Assembly (NCBI RefSeq): GCF_010726765.1 | Contig: NZ_AP022601.1 | Span: 4,464,001-4,528,000, forward strand | DNA from: Mycobacterium gallinarum | GTDB taxonomy: Bacteria; Actinomycetota; Actinomycetes; Mycobacteriales; Mycobacteriaceae | Length of the DNA stretch: 64,000 nucleotides | Reading direction: 5' to 3' | Shown: positions 48,806 to 60,062 of the stretch, in pieces | How the letters are laid out: every line of letters starts with the position of its first letter | Numbering within the stretch: the stretch's first letter is position 1 | Position numbers and translations under genes: made by a program | The notes under the pieces: generated by a model | Told to the model about the DNA's origin: nothing | The model's database searches: none | Seen by the model: the letters and a program-made list of their open reading frames with translations, nothing else

Positions 48806-51800
48806 ATGGCGCCCAGCAGTCAAGGGCTGTACAACCCCGCGTTCGAGCATGACGCGTGTGGCGTGGCCATGGTCGCGGACATGCACGGCCGCCGCAGCCG
48901 AACCATCGTCGACGCCGCGATCACCGCCCTGGTGAACCTCGAGCACCGCGGCGCCCAGGGCGCCGAACCCCACACCGGTGACGGTGCGGGCATCCTGCTG
49001 CAGGTCCCCGACGAGTTTCTGCGTGCAGTGCTGAAGGACCAGGGAGCCTCCTTCGAGCTGCCCGAGTACGGCAGCTATGCCACCGGCATCGCCTTCCTGC
49101 CTCAGTCGTCCAAGGACGCCGCCGCCGCCTGCGAAGCCGTGGAGAAGATCGCCGAGGCCGAGGGTCTCGAGGTATTGGGGTGGCGCGACCTGCCCACCGA
49201 CGACTCGTCTCTGGGGGCCCTGGCCCGCGACGCCATGCCGACGTTCCGGCAGGTCTTCATGGCCGGCGCCTCGGGCATGGACCTGGAGCGCCGCGCCTAC
49301 GTCGTGCGCAAACGCGCTGAGCACGAACTCGGCACCAAAGGCCCGGGACAGGACGGACCGGGACGCGAAACCGTTTATTTCCCAAGCCTTTCCGGTCAGA
49401 CCTTCGTCTACAAGGGCATGCTGACGACCCCGCAGCTCAAGGCGTTCTACCTCGACCTGCAGGACGACCGGCTCACCAGCGCGCTCGGCATCGTGCACTC
49501 GCGGTTCTCGACCAACACGTTCCCCTCGTGGCCGCTGGCCCACCCGTTCCGGCGGATCGCCCACAACGGCGAGATCAACACCGTCACCGGCAACGAGAAC
49601 TGGATGCGGGCCCGCGAGGCCCTGATCAACACCGACGTGTTCGGCGAGAACGGGCTCGACAAGATCGTCCCGGTCTGCACGCCAGGCGCTTCGGACACCG
49701 CGCGCTTCGACGAGGTTCTCGAGCTGCTGCATCTCGGCGGCCGCAGCCTGCCGCACGCGGTGCTGATGATGATTCCCGAGGCGTGGGAGCGCAACGAGTC
49801 GATGGATCCTGCCCGGCGGGCGTTTTACGAGTACCACGCCTCCCTGATGGAGCCGTGGGACGGCCCCGCGTCGATGACCTTTACCGACGGCACCGTGATC
49901 GGCGCCGTGCTGGATCGCAACGGCCTGCGGCCGTCGCGCATCGAGGTCACCAAGGACGGCCTCGTGGTGATGGCGTCGGAAACCGGCGTGCTGAACCTCG
50001 ACCCGTCGACCGTCGTGAAGAAGATGCGCTTGCAGCCCGGCCGAATGTTCCTCGTCGACACCGCGCAGGGCCGCATCGTCGACGACGAGGAGATCAAGGC
50101 CGAACTCGCCGCCGAGCACCCGTACCAGGAGTGGCTGGACGCCGGCCTCTTCAAGATCGAAGACCTGCCCGCCGGCGACTACGTGCGGATGCCTCACCAC
50201 CGGGTCGTGTTGCGGCAGCAGGCCTTCGGCTACACGTACGAAGAGCTGAACCTGCTGGTCGCCCCGATGGCGCGCACCGGAGCCGAGCCGCTGGGCTCGA
50301 TGGGCACCGACACGCCCGTCGCCGTGTTGTCCCAGCGACCCCGAATGCTCTACGACTACTTCCAGCAGCTGTTCGCCCAGGTCACCAACCCACCGCTGGA
50401 CGCCATCCGCGAAGAGGTGGTGACCAGCCTGCAGGGCACGGTCGGCCCCGAGGGCGACGTGCTCAACCCCAATGCCGACTCCTGCCGCCAGATCGTGTTG
50501 ACGCAGCCGATCCTGCGCAACGCCGAACTGTCCAAGCTGATGTGCGTCGACCCCGACCACGAGATCCGCGGCCACAAGCACGGCATGCGCGCGGCCGTCA
50601 TTCGATGTCTCTATCCGGTGAACCGTGGCGGACAGGGGCTCAAGGAGGCGCTCGACAACGTCCGGGCCAAGGTATCGGCGGCCATCCGTGACGGTGCGCG
50701 CATCATCGTGCTGTCCGACCGCGAGTCCAACGAGCAGATGGCGCCCATCCCGTCACTGCTCAGCGTGTCCGCCGTGCACCACCACCTCGTCCGCGACCGC
50801 ACCCGCACCCAGGTCGGGCTCGTCGTCGAGGCGGGCGACGCCCGCGAGGTGCACCACATGGCCTGCCTGGTCGGCTTCGGCGCGGCCGCGATCAACCCGT
50901 ACATGGCGTTCGAGTCGATCGAAGACATGGTCGACCGCGGCGTGATCTCCGGCATCTCCAGCGACCAGGCCAAAGCCAACTACGTCAAGGCGGCGGGCAA
51001 GGGCGTGCTGAAGGTGATGTCCAAGATGGGCATCTCCACGCTGGCGTCCTACACCGGCGCGCAGCTGTTCCAGGCCATTGGCATCAGCCAGCAGCTGCTC
51101 GACGAGTACTTCACCGGGCTGACGTGCCCCGTCGGTGGCATTGACCTCGACGACATCGCCGACGACGTCGCCACCCGGCATGCGCTCGCGTATCTGGACC
51201 GCCCCGACGAGTGGGCACACCGCGAGCTCGAGGTCGGCGGCGAGTACCAATGGCGCCGCGAGGGCGAGTACCACCTGTTCAACCCGGACACGGTGTTCAA
51301 GCTGCAGCACTCCACCCGCACCGGCCAGTACTCGATTTTCAAGGAGTACACGCAGCTGATCGACGATCAGAGCGAGCGGATGGCGTCGCTGCGTGGCCTG
51401 CTGAAGTTCAAGGACGGGCAGCGTCCGGCCGTGCCGCTCGACGAGGTCGAGCCGGCCAGCGAGATCGTCAAGCGGTTCTCCACCGGTGCGATGAGCTACG
51501 GGTCGATTTCCGCCGAGGCTCACGAGACGCTGGCGATCGCGATGAACCGCCTTGGCGGACGGTCGAATTCGGGCGAGGGCGGCGAGGCCGTTCAGCGCTT
51601 CGAGCCCGACGAGAACGGAGACTGGCGCCGCAGCGCCATCAAGCAGGTGGCATCCGGCCGCTTCGGGGTCACCAGCCACTACCTGAGTAACTGCACGGAC
51701 ATCCAGATCAAGATGGCCCAGGGGGCGAAACCCGGTGAGGGTGGCCAGCTTCCGGGCAACAAGGTCTATCCGTGGGTGGCCGAGGTGCGGCACTCGACAC

Positions 51801-53393
51801 CGGGCGTGGGGCTGATCTCGCCGCCCCCGCACCACGACATCTACTCGATCGAGGATCTGGCGCAGCTGATCCACGACCTGAAGAACTCCAACCCGCAGGC
51901 ACGCGTGCACGTGAAGCTGGTGAGCGAGAACGGTGTCGGCACCGTCGCGGCGGGTGTGTCGAAGGCGCACGCCGACGTCGTGTTGATCTCTGGCCACGAC
52001 GGCGGCACCGGCGCGACGCCGCTGACGTCCATGAAGCACGCGGGTGCGCCATGGGAGCTCGGCCTGGCCGAGACCCAGCAGACGTTGCTGCTCAACGGAC
52101 TTCGTGACCGCATCGTCGTGCAGGTCGACGGCCAGCTGAAGACCGGCCGCGACGTCGTCATCGCCGCGCTGCTCGGCGCCGAGGAATTCGGTTTCGCCAC
52201 CGCACCTCTGGTGGTGTCAGGCTGCATCATGATGCGGGTCTGCCACCTCGACACCTGCCCTGTCGGTGTGGCGACTCAGAATCCGGTGCTGCGCCAACGG
52301 TTCAACGGCAAGCCGGAGTTCGTCGAGAACTTCTTCATGTTCATCGCCGAAGAGGTGCGGGAGATGATGGCCCAGTTGGGCTTCCGTACCGTCAACGAGA
52401 TGGTCGGCCAGGTAGGCGCCTTGGACACCACCAAGGCCGCCGAGCACTGGAAGGCCTACAAGCTGGACCTGACACCGGTGCTGCACGAGCCCGAGTCGGC
52501 GTTCATGAACCAGGATCTGTACTGCAGCTCACGCCAGGACCACGGACTGGACAAGGCACTGGATCAGCAGCTCATCGTGATGTGCCGTGAGGCACTCGAT
52601 TCGGGTTCACCGGTCCGGTTCTCGACAACGATCGCGAACGTCAACCGCACCGTCGGTACGATGTTGGGCCACGAGGTGACGAAAGCTTATGGTGGCCAGG
52701 GACTCCCGGACGGCACCATCGACATCACGTTCGAGGGCTCGGCGGGTAACAGCTTCGGCGCCTTCGTGCCCAAGGGCATCACACTGCGCGTGTACGGCGA
52801 TGCCAACGACTACGTCGGCAAGGGCCTTTCCGGCGGCAGGATCGTGGTGCGTCCGTCCGACAAGGCACCCGCCGAGTATGTCGCCGAGGACAACATCATC
52901 GCGGGCAACGTGATCCTGTTCGGCGCCACCAGCGGTCAGGCATTCATCCGCGGACAGGTGGGCGAACGGTTCGCCGTGCGCAACTCCGGCGCCCACGCGG
53001 TCGTGGAGGGTGTCGGTGACCACGGATGCGAGTACATGACCGGCGGCAGAATCGCGATTCTCGGTCCCACTGGCCGCAACTTCGCGGCGGGTATGTCGGG
53101 CGGCATCACCTATGTCTACGACCCGGACGGCAACCTGCCGGACAACCTCAACTCCGAGATGGTGGAACTGGAATGCCTCGACGACGAGGACCTCGAGTGG
53201 CTGCGCGACATGCTCCAAGCGCATGTCGATGCCACTGATTCCGCTGTCGGACAGCGTATTTTGAGCGACTGGGACAACACCGTGAAGCACTTCACCAAGG
53301 TCATGCCCCGCGACTTCAAGCGGGTGCTCGAGGCGATCGCCGAGGCCGAGCGAACCGGCGAGAACGTCGATGAAGCGATCATGGCGGCCGCCG

Positions 53394-53401
<8 letters not shown>
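48806..53401 (+). CDS. gltB: Glutamate synthase (NADPH) large subunit
   Basis: 1531 residues from ATG 48806 (GTG 48800 is in frame). The N-terminal amidotransferase begins at Cys18 (HDACGVAMV), which becomes the catalytic N-terminal Cys after removal of a 17-residue propeptide. The FMN/synthase domain follows ([11 protein letters not shown] and [21 protein letters not shown]). The 3Fe-4S cluster Cys residues are in [15 protein letters not shown], and the C-terminal beta-helix has GGRIVVRPS and [11 protein letters not shown]. It converts 2-oxoglutarate and glutamine to two glutamates with GltD as electron donor. Nearly collinear with remembered Rv3859c. Overlaps gltD by eight bases. Confidence 0.97.
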
Positions 53402-54860
<1,459 letters not shown>

Positions 54861-54920
54861 TCCGACGACACGCCCTGCAATACGCGTGTTCTGGGCCCGG
54901 CTCGCGGGACAGTTGTTCCG

Positions 54921-55748
54921 ATGCCAGGGCGGTACCGCCTCCCTTACGCCGGCACCGAACTGACCCGGCGGCACTTCATCGCGGCCCTGTCCGTCGCCAC
55001 GCTGTCGGGAGTCGGCCTCAGCCGGTGCAGCTTCGGCGCACAACGAGAGGTTGTCGCCGCATCTGAACAGGTCGCCGCGACCTCACCGGAGCTGTTGCCG
55101 CCGCCGCCGCGCGCGGCGCGCATTCAGCTGCCCGGCGGTGTCCTGAGCAGCCTGCCCGGTGCGGGAGATCTGTTGGCCCTGACGGTCGACGATGGGGTGA
55201 ACAGCGACGTGGTGCGGGCGTACACCCAGTTCGCCAAGGACACCGGCGTGCGGCTGACGTACTTCGTCAACGGCATCTATCCGGCGTGGATGGACCACGT
55301 CGACCTGTTGCGGCCGATGGTCGACGACGGCCAGATACAACTGGCCAACCACACGTGGTCACATCCGAACATGACGAGACTTCCGTTAGTCGCTGTGGCA
55401 GAGGAGTTACGGCACAATCACGACTTCCTGTGGAAGACCTACGGTGTCGACGTCCGGCCCTACTTCCGTTCGCCCTACGGTGCGCGCAACGCACACGTCG
55501 ACAAGGTGGCCGGCGATCTCGGCTACACGACCGACACGCTGTGGTCGGGGACTCTCGAGGACCAGAACGTGATCCCCGAGGCCGAGATCGTGAAGATGGC
55601 ACAGGCCTACTTCACGCCGCAGGCGATCGTCATCGGCCATCTCAACCACCTGCCGGTGACGAATGTCTACGGCCAACTCGTCGACATCATCCGTGCGCGA
55701 AGGCTTCGTACGGTGACCCTCGATGACGTCTTTCTGCGGTCCGTTTAG
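54921..55748 (+). CDS. Polysaccharide deacetylase (NodB domain), probably Tat-exported
   Basis: 275 residues. The N-terminus TRRHFIAALSVATLSGVG has the twin-arginine motif followed by a hydrophobic stretch, so Tat export is likely. The NodB domain (about 90-270) has TVDDG (catalytic and metal Asp pair), the H-T-W-S-H-P metal motif, and RSPYG. A C-terminal IGHLNHLP supplies the catalytic His. It removes N-acetyl groups from a cell-wall or capsular polysaccharide such as peptidoglycan. It lies 60 bases after gltD, maybe with its own promoter. Confidence 0.87.
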   Translation: MPGRYRLPYAGTELTRRHFIAALSVATLSGVGLSRCSFGAQREVVAASEQVAATSPELLPPPPRAARIQLPGGVLSSLPGAGDLLALTVDDGVNSDVVRAYTQFAKDTGVRLTYFVNGIYPAWMDHVDLLRPMVDDGQIQLANHTWSHPNMTRLPLVAVAEELRHNHDFLWKTYGVDVRPYFRSPYGARNAHVDKVAGDLGYTTDTLWSGTLEDQNVIPEAEIVKMAQAYFTPQAIVIGHLNHLPVTNVYGQLVDIIRARRLRTVTLDDVFLRSV

Positions 55749-55773
55749 GCCTAGAAATCGAGTCACAAAAACA

Positions 55774-55798
55774 ACATCAGCCACATCAGAAACATCAG
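55774..55798. repeat. Three direct repeats of ACATCAG at 9-base spacing
   Basis: Copies at 55774-55780, 55783-55789 and 55792-55798, in an A-rich stretch (aaaacaac upstream, gattttt downstream) between the deacetylase gene and a short ORF. Regular spacing close to one helical turn suggests a regulator array or a low-complexity tract. Confidence 0.5.
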
Positions 55799-55912
55799 AT
55801 GATTTTTCGGCGCGCCTCGCACCGTTTGCCAACTCGCCGGTATCTAATGACTTCATGAGGGCATTGCGCTAGGGTAAGGCCCCGAGCAGCTATCGGTATC
55901 GACGCAGGAGTT

Positions 55913-56059
55913 ATGACTGTGTACCTCAACCCGCTATCTCGGTCACGGGTGAATCGAATCGCCTGGTCACTGTTCCGTCATCCCCTGAAGAGCCGCGAGT
56001 TCCCGGCCAAGGCCGAGCGCCTGATCACCGCCGACGAACTGGTCCGCTTCGGCGTCTAG
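55913..56059 (+). CDS. Small ORF, 48 residues, unknown
   Basis: ATG 55913 follows AGGAG after two bases, close but usable; GTG 55919 is an alternative with better spacing. The product starts MTVYLNPLSRSRVNRIAWSL, then has FRHPLKSREFPAKAERLI and ends ELVRFGV. It is basic, has an amphipathic middle and codon usage like that of neighbouring genes. An A/T-rich region with ACATCAG repeats and a gctagggt -10-like element (55867-55874) lies upstream. No family recognised with certainty; conserved small basic proteins of this kind occur in mycobacteria. Confidence 0.5.
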   Translation: MTVYLNPLSRSRVNRIAWSLFRHPLKSREFPAKAERLITADELVRFGV

Positions 56060-56141
56060 CGAATTCCGTTACCGCCCGGCGGCCGCGCCCCCGGTGTCGT
56101 GATTCACCCTTTGCCGAATCGTTATCTTTCCGTTATCGCCG

Positions 56142-56999
56142 CTAATCTTTGCTACTCAGCAGTCCCGACGCCCTGATCTCGTTGGCGAGCGGCTCGAGAA
56201 CGGCGGGGTCATACGGCGGTGGTAGGTAGATGATCGCCAAGTCCAGACCCTCCGCGCCCAGCGCCGCGGCTTCCTCGACGACCCTGCCGTAATCACGGTC
56301 CTCGCCCAATCGGACATGAGCCGACAGCATGATCTCCGTGGGATCCCGGCCGATATCCGCGCAGTGCCCGGCGAGCACATCGCGCTTGCGGGCGAATTCC
56401 TGCGGCGGACCGCCGACGAAGTTCCAGTGCTGCGCGTAGCGGGCGGTGATCTTCAGGGTGCGCTTCTCGCCGCTGCCGCCGATGCAGATCGGCGGGTGCG
56501 GTTGCTGGGGGCCCTTGGGCTCGTTGCGAGCATCCTTGAGCTGATAGAACGTTCCGTCGAACGTCGTCGTCTCCTTGGACAGCAGGCTCGTCAGCACCTC
56601 GCACGCCTCCTCGAACCGATCGAAGCGTTCCTTGATCGAGCCGAGTTCGATCCCGTAGGCCCCGGACTCCTCTTCGTTCCACCCGGCGCCGATGCCGAGT
56701 TCCAGGCGGCCGTCGGAGACGATGTCCAGTGCCGCAGCCATATTCGCGAGCACGGCGGGGTGACGGTAGTGGATGCCGGTGACGAGCACACCCACGCGCA
56801 GCCGCTGTGTTGCCTGGGCCAGCGCGGTCAACGTGACCCAGCCCTCCAGGCACGGCCCCGTCGAGTCGGAGAAGATCGGATAGAAGTGGTCGAAGGTCCA
56901 GCCGGACTCGTAGACCTCGATGTCGTCGGCGGCCTTCCAGACGGCAAGCATGTCGGACCACGTGGTGTTCTGCGGGGAAGTCTTGAATGCGAATCTCAC
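56142..56999 (-). CDS. LLM-class F420-dependent oxidoreductase
   Basis: 285 residues from GTG 56999. Luciferase-like TIM barrel: EVYESGWTFDHFYPIF, TLTALAQATQRLRVGVLVTGIHYRHPAVLANMAAALDIVSDGRLELGIGAGWNEEE, then PPICIGGSGEKRTLKITARYAQHWN. These segments define the F420-binding family that reduces or oxidises small substrates, many of them in mycobacteria. The frame is open upstream only through the tandem repeat at 57047-57126. It lies downstream of the antiporter gene on the same strand, separated by that repeat. Confidence 0.9.
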   Translation of the reverse strand: MRFAFKTSPQNTTWSDMLAVWKAADDIEVYESGWTFDHFYPIFSDSTGPCLEGWVTLTALAQATQRLRVGVLVTGIHYRHPAVLANMAAALDIVSDGRLELGIGAGWNEEESGAYGIELGSIKERFDRFEEACEVLTSLLSKETTTFDGTFYQLKDARNEPKGPQQPHPPICIGGSGEKRTLKITARYAQHWNFVGGPPQEFARKRDVLAGHCADIGRDPTEIMLSAHVRLGEDRDYGRVVEEAAALGAEGLDLAIIYLPPPYDPAVLEPLANEIRASGLLSSKD

Positions 57000-57046
57000 G
57001 TAGACCCAGCGTAGTCCGGATTCCTGGGGGTCAACCGTCAGTCCGA

Positions 57047-57126
57047 TTCGCCGGCTCCGGCCTTTTATTCGACTTCGCCGGCTCCGGCCTTTTATTCGAC
57101 TTCGCCGAATCGGCCGTCTATTCGGT
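57047..57126. repeat. 27-base tandem repeat at the antiporter 3' end
   Basis: Two perfect 27-base copies (57047-57073 and 57074-57100) and a degenerate third (57101-57126) begin ttcgccggctcc and contain ccttttattcga. The stop codon of the antiporter gene falls in the third copy, so the array may have grown out of the gene end. The unit is not a transposon end. Each copy has a short GC-rich inverted repeat. Confidence 0.85.
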
Positions 57127-58614
57127 TTCACCGAATTCGCCGAACCAGTGCGCCAGCTTGCCCCGTCGGCTCACCGCGCGCAGCCGGCGTTCGGCCGCGG
57201 CCCTGGTCTTGGTGGTGGTGACGATCAGCAGTTCGTCGCCGATCGCGATGCGGGTATCGGGCTGCGGGACGAACGTGTGGCCGTCGCGGATGATCAAGGT
57301 GATCACGCTCGGGTCGGGCAACCGCAGCTCCAGGACCGTCACGTTGTGCAGCCGGGACGGATCCTGCACGGTCATCGTCAGCAGCTCCGCGTCGAGCACA
57401 TCCAGCGGTGCCGCCTCGACCTGGAGCTCACGGGTGGCTTCCTTCGGGATGAGACCCAAACGGTGCGCGAGGAAGTGCAGGCTCGGCCCCTGCACCAGGG
57501 TGTAGACCACCACCAGGATGAACACGATGTTGAGGATGCGGATGCTGTCCGGCACGCCTCCGACGATCGGGAACGTCGCGAGCACGATCGGCACCGCACC
57601 GCGCAGACCCGCCCACGAGATGAACACCTGCTCGCGCCACGGAATCCGGAACCAGATCAAAGAGACAAACACCGACACGGGCCTGGCGATCAGGAGCAGG
57701 ACGAGACCGATGACGATCCCCGCCGCCAACTCGGCACCCAGATCGCTGGGATCGACGAGCAGTCCGAGCAGGACGAACAGGCCGATCTGCGCCAGCCAGC
57801 CGAGCCCTTCGGCGAACGACCGCGTAGCCGCGCGGTGGGGCAGCCCGGTGTTGGCAAGCACGACAGCCGCCAGATACGCGGCCAGGAATCCGCTGGCATG
57901 GGCGCTTCCGGCGGCGGCGAACGCGACCATGCCGAAACCGAAGGTCGCCAACGGATACAGCCCGGATGCGGGAAGTGCGATGTGGCGCAGCGCGATTGAG
58001 CCCAGAAATCCGCAGCCCAACCCAATCGCCGCACCCGCCACCAACTCGTAGACGATGTCAATCAGCGCGTGCCCGGCGGACAGTTCCAGCGGCGTCACGC
58101 TGAACATCAGGACGAGAATGACGGCCGGGGCGTCGTTGAAACCGGACTCGGCCTCGAGGAGCCCCGCCACGCGGCGGGGCAGCGGGACTACCCGCAACAC
58201 CGAGAACACGGCGGCCGCGTCGGTGACCGACACGACGGCGCCCAGCAGCAGGGCCAACTGCCAGTCGATGCCGAGCAGCAGATGGGCTCCCGCGGCGGTG
58301 ACCGCCATACTGACGCCGACGCCGACGGTCGCCAATGCGCCGGCGGGCGCCAACACCTTGCGCACGTCGGAGAACCGGGTCGTGAGACCGCCTTCGACGA
58401 GGATGATCGCCAGCGCGACGGTGCCGAGGTGGTCGGCGAGCAGGTAGTTGTCGAACTGCAGACCGAGCCCGTCCTCGCCGACGATCACCCCGACGCCGAG
58501 GAACAGCAGCAGGCTGGGCAGCCCGACCCGGCTCGCCGCCCGGGTGGCGACGATGCTGGCCAACAGCACCAGCCCACCGGCGAGCAGCATCAGATACAGC
58601 TGCTCCAAGGTCAT
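57118..58614 (-). CDS. K+/H+ antiporter of the CPA family with C-terminal TrkA_C domain
   Basis: 498 residues from ATG 58614. Twelve or so helices (residues 5-385); the transport core has LLGAVVSVTDAAAVFSVLR and AESGFNDAPAVIL, in which the N-D pair is the ion site of CPA1/NhaP-type antiporters. A cytosolic TrkA_C domain (about 400-470, VTVLELRLPDPSVITLIIRDG) follows. Likely exchanges K+ or Na+ for H+ under the control of the TrkA-domain protein encoded divergently 95 bases away. The 3' end lies in a tandem repeat. Confidence 0.88.
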   Translation of the reverse strand: MTLEQLYLMLLAGGLVLLASIVATRAASRVGLPSLLLFLGVGVIVGEDGLGLQFDNYLLADHLGTVALAIILVEGGLTTRFSDVRKVLAPAGALATVGVGVSMAVTAAGAHLLLGIDWQLALLLGAVVSVTDAAAVFSVLRVVPLPRRVAGLLEAESGFNDAPAVILVLMFSVTPLELSAGHALIDIVYELVAGAAIGLGCGFLGSIALRHIALPASGLYPLATFGFGMVAFAAAGSAHASGFLAAYLAAVVLANTGLPHRAATRSFAEGLGWLAQIGLFVLLGLLVDPSDLGAELAAGIVIGLVLLLIARPVSVFVSLIWFRIPWREQVFISWAGLRGAVPIVLATFPIVGGVPDSIRILNIVFILVVVYTLVQGPSLHFLAHRLGLIPKEATRELQVEAAPLDVLDAELLTMTVQDPSRLHNVTVLELRLPDPSVITLIIRDGHTFVPQPDTRIAIGDELLIVTTTKTRAAAERRLRAVSRRGKLAHWFGEFGETE

Positions 58615-58661
58615 TCGAATCGCTTTCGGAAAGGTGCCAATGAGCTTTGACGTGCAGTAAA

Positions 58662-58696
58662 CACCTACCACGGCCGCGAAGCGCCGTGGTCAGGTG
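58662..58696. promoter_or_regulatory. Inverted repeat between antiporter and trkA-like genes
   Basis: accacggc (58667-58674) pairs with gccgtggt (58683-58690), extended by cacct/aggtg after a one-base bulge. It ends 13 bases before the TrkA-like start and lies 48 bases from the antiporter start. It may be an operator for both genes or a leader hairpin on the TrkA side. Confidence 0.5.
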
Positions 58697-58709
58697 CGAC
58701 GATGAACCG

Positions 58710-59447
58710 ATGTTCCGATTGACGCGGCGAAAATCCGAGGAGTCGGGCCGCGTCGATGAACGACCGAAGATGCGCATCGGCATCGCGGGTGCCGGGGCGA
58801 TCGGTCGCTCCGTCGCCCAGGAACTGCTCGGCTACGGCCACAAGGTGTTGCTGATCGAGCACAACGTTCGCCACTACGAACCGCACACTGTGCCGGACGC
58901 GGACTGGCTGCTGGCCGACGCGTGCGAGCTGACCTCACTCGAGGACGCGGGGATCCAGACCTGCGACGTGGTGATCGCCGCGACCGGCGACGACAAGGTG
59001 AACCTGACGGCCTCGCTGCTGGCCAAGACCGAGTTCGGTGTCGACCGAGTGGTGGCGCGCGTCAACGACATGCGTAATGCGTGGCTGTTCACCGAGTCAT
59101 GGGGTGTGGACGTCGCCGTCTCGGCACCCGCGGCCCTGGTCGCCGCGATCGAGGGCGCCATCGACATCGGCCATGTCGTGCGGCTGATGGAACTGCGCCA
59201 GGGACAGGTGAGCCTGGCGAAACTGACGCTGCCCGACGGCGATCCACTGGTCGGTCAGCGGATGCGCGATCTGCCGCTGCTGGAGAACGCCGCGCTGGCG
59301 ATCGTGATCCGGGAGAGCGGGATCGTGTTCCCGAAGCCGGACGACGTGCTCGAGGCCGGTGACGAGATGCTGTTCTTCGCGGGCGGCGCCCAGAATCAGG
59401 TGTCCGCGTTGGTCCAGGGCGCAACGGAGCGGCGCGGCGGGCGATGA
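58710..59447 (+). CDS. TrkA-family K+ transport regulatory protein (CeoC-like)
   Basis: 245 residues from ATG 58710, or 225 from ATG 58770, where MRIGIAGAGAIGRSVAQEL begins like remembered Rv2692. RCK-N domain: IGIAGAGAIG nucleotide loop, VIAATGDDKVNLTASLLAKTEFGVDRVVARV; RCK-C domain from about 165 (VRLMELRQGQVSLAKLTLPDG). It binds NAD(H) or ATP and gates K+ transport. Its likely partner here is the divergent antiporter rather than a TrkH channel, because no trkH or second trkA gene is in the window. The start gives a basic N-terminal extension (FRLTRRKSEESG). Confidence 0.85.
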   Translation: MFRLTRRKSEESGRVDERPKMRIGIAGAGAIGRSVAQELLGYGHKVLLIEHNVRHYEPHTVPDADWLLADACELTSLEDAGIQTCDVVIAATGDDKVNLTASLLAKTEFGVDRVVARVNDMRNAWLFTESWGVDVAVSAPAALVAAIEGAIDIGHVVRLMELRQGQVSLAKLTLPDGDPLVGQRMRDLPLLENAALAIVIRESGIVFPKPDDVLEAGDEMLFFAGGAQNQVSALVQGATERRGGR

Positions 59448-59477
59448 GTTCCGGCCGTGCCGGCGGTCTGTACGGAC

Positions 59478-60050
59478 ATGATCGATATGACTTCAGCCTG
59501 CCGACGCACAGCCCAGGTGTTGGCGAACGTGACCGACGATCAGCTGGGCGCATCCACCCCGTGCGAGAAGCTGCCCGTCGAGGAACTGGTCGCGCACATC
59601 GGGGGCCTGGCGCTGGCGTTCACCGCGGCCGCGCGCAAGGACTTCGGACCACTGACCGACACACCGCCGACCTTCGACGGAGCGCTCGAGGATGACTGGC
59701 GCACCGTATACCCACAGCGCCTGTCGGAGCTGGCCACGGCATTCGGTGAACCCGATGCCTGGCAGGGCATGAGCCGGGCCGGCGGCGTCGACTTTCCCGG
59801 TGACGTGGCGGGGATGGTCGCTCTGACGGAGGTGGTGGTACACGGTTGGGATCTGGCCAAGGCCACCGGTCAGCCATATGACATCGACGCCGCCACGGCC
59901 GACGCGGTGGTGCCGCACGTCGCACAGTTCGCGGCGGAAGAGCCCGTCGAGGGGCTGTTCGACCGTGCAGTGGCCGTTCCCGACGATGCTCCGGTGCTGG
60001 ACCGGATCGTCGGGCTGACGGGTCGTGACCCTGCGTGGAGTGGGCGCTGA
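59478..60050 (+). CDS. TIGR03086-family metal-binding protein (DinB/MDMPI-like)
   Basis: 190 residues from ATG 59478. Four-helix DinB-like fold: an N-terminal helix (CRRTAQVLANVTDDQLGAST), VEELVAHIGGLALAF with the first metal His, and ALTEVVVHGWDLAKATGQPY with the second His and Trp, which is the mycothiol-dependent maleylpyruvate isomerase/TIGR03086 signature. Members may use mycothiol for small-molecule conversion. It begins 31 bases after the TrkA gene. Substrate unknown. Confidence 0.82.
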   Translation: MIDMTSACRRTAQVLANVTDDQLGASTPCEKLPVEELVAHIGGLALAFTAAARKDFGPLTDTPPTFDGALEDDWRTVYPQRLSELATAFGEPDAWQGMSRAGGVDFPGDVAGMVALTEVVVHGWDLAKATGQPYDIDAATADAVVPHVAQFAAEEPVEGLFDRAVAVPDDAPVLDRIVGLTGRDPAWSGR

Positions 60051-60062
60051 GCACGCTCGGTG

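Noticed and set aside
48617..52039. Two long leftward frames (654 and 428 codons) opposite gltB
   Set aside because: Both mirror a gene that is collinear with known GltB over its full length; they contain no recognisable domain.
57047..57126. Possible CRISPR-like or transposon-end repeat
   Set aside because: The units are directly adjacent without spacers and only two are exact; no cas gene or transposase is near.
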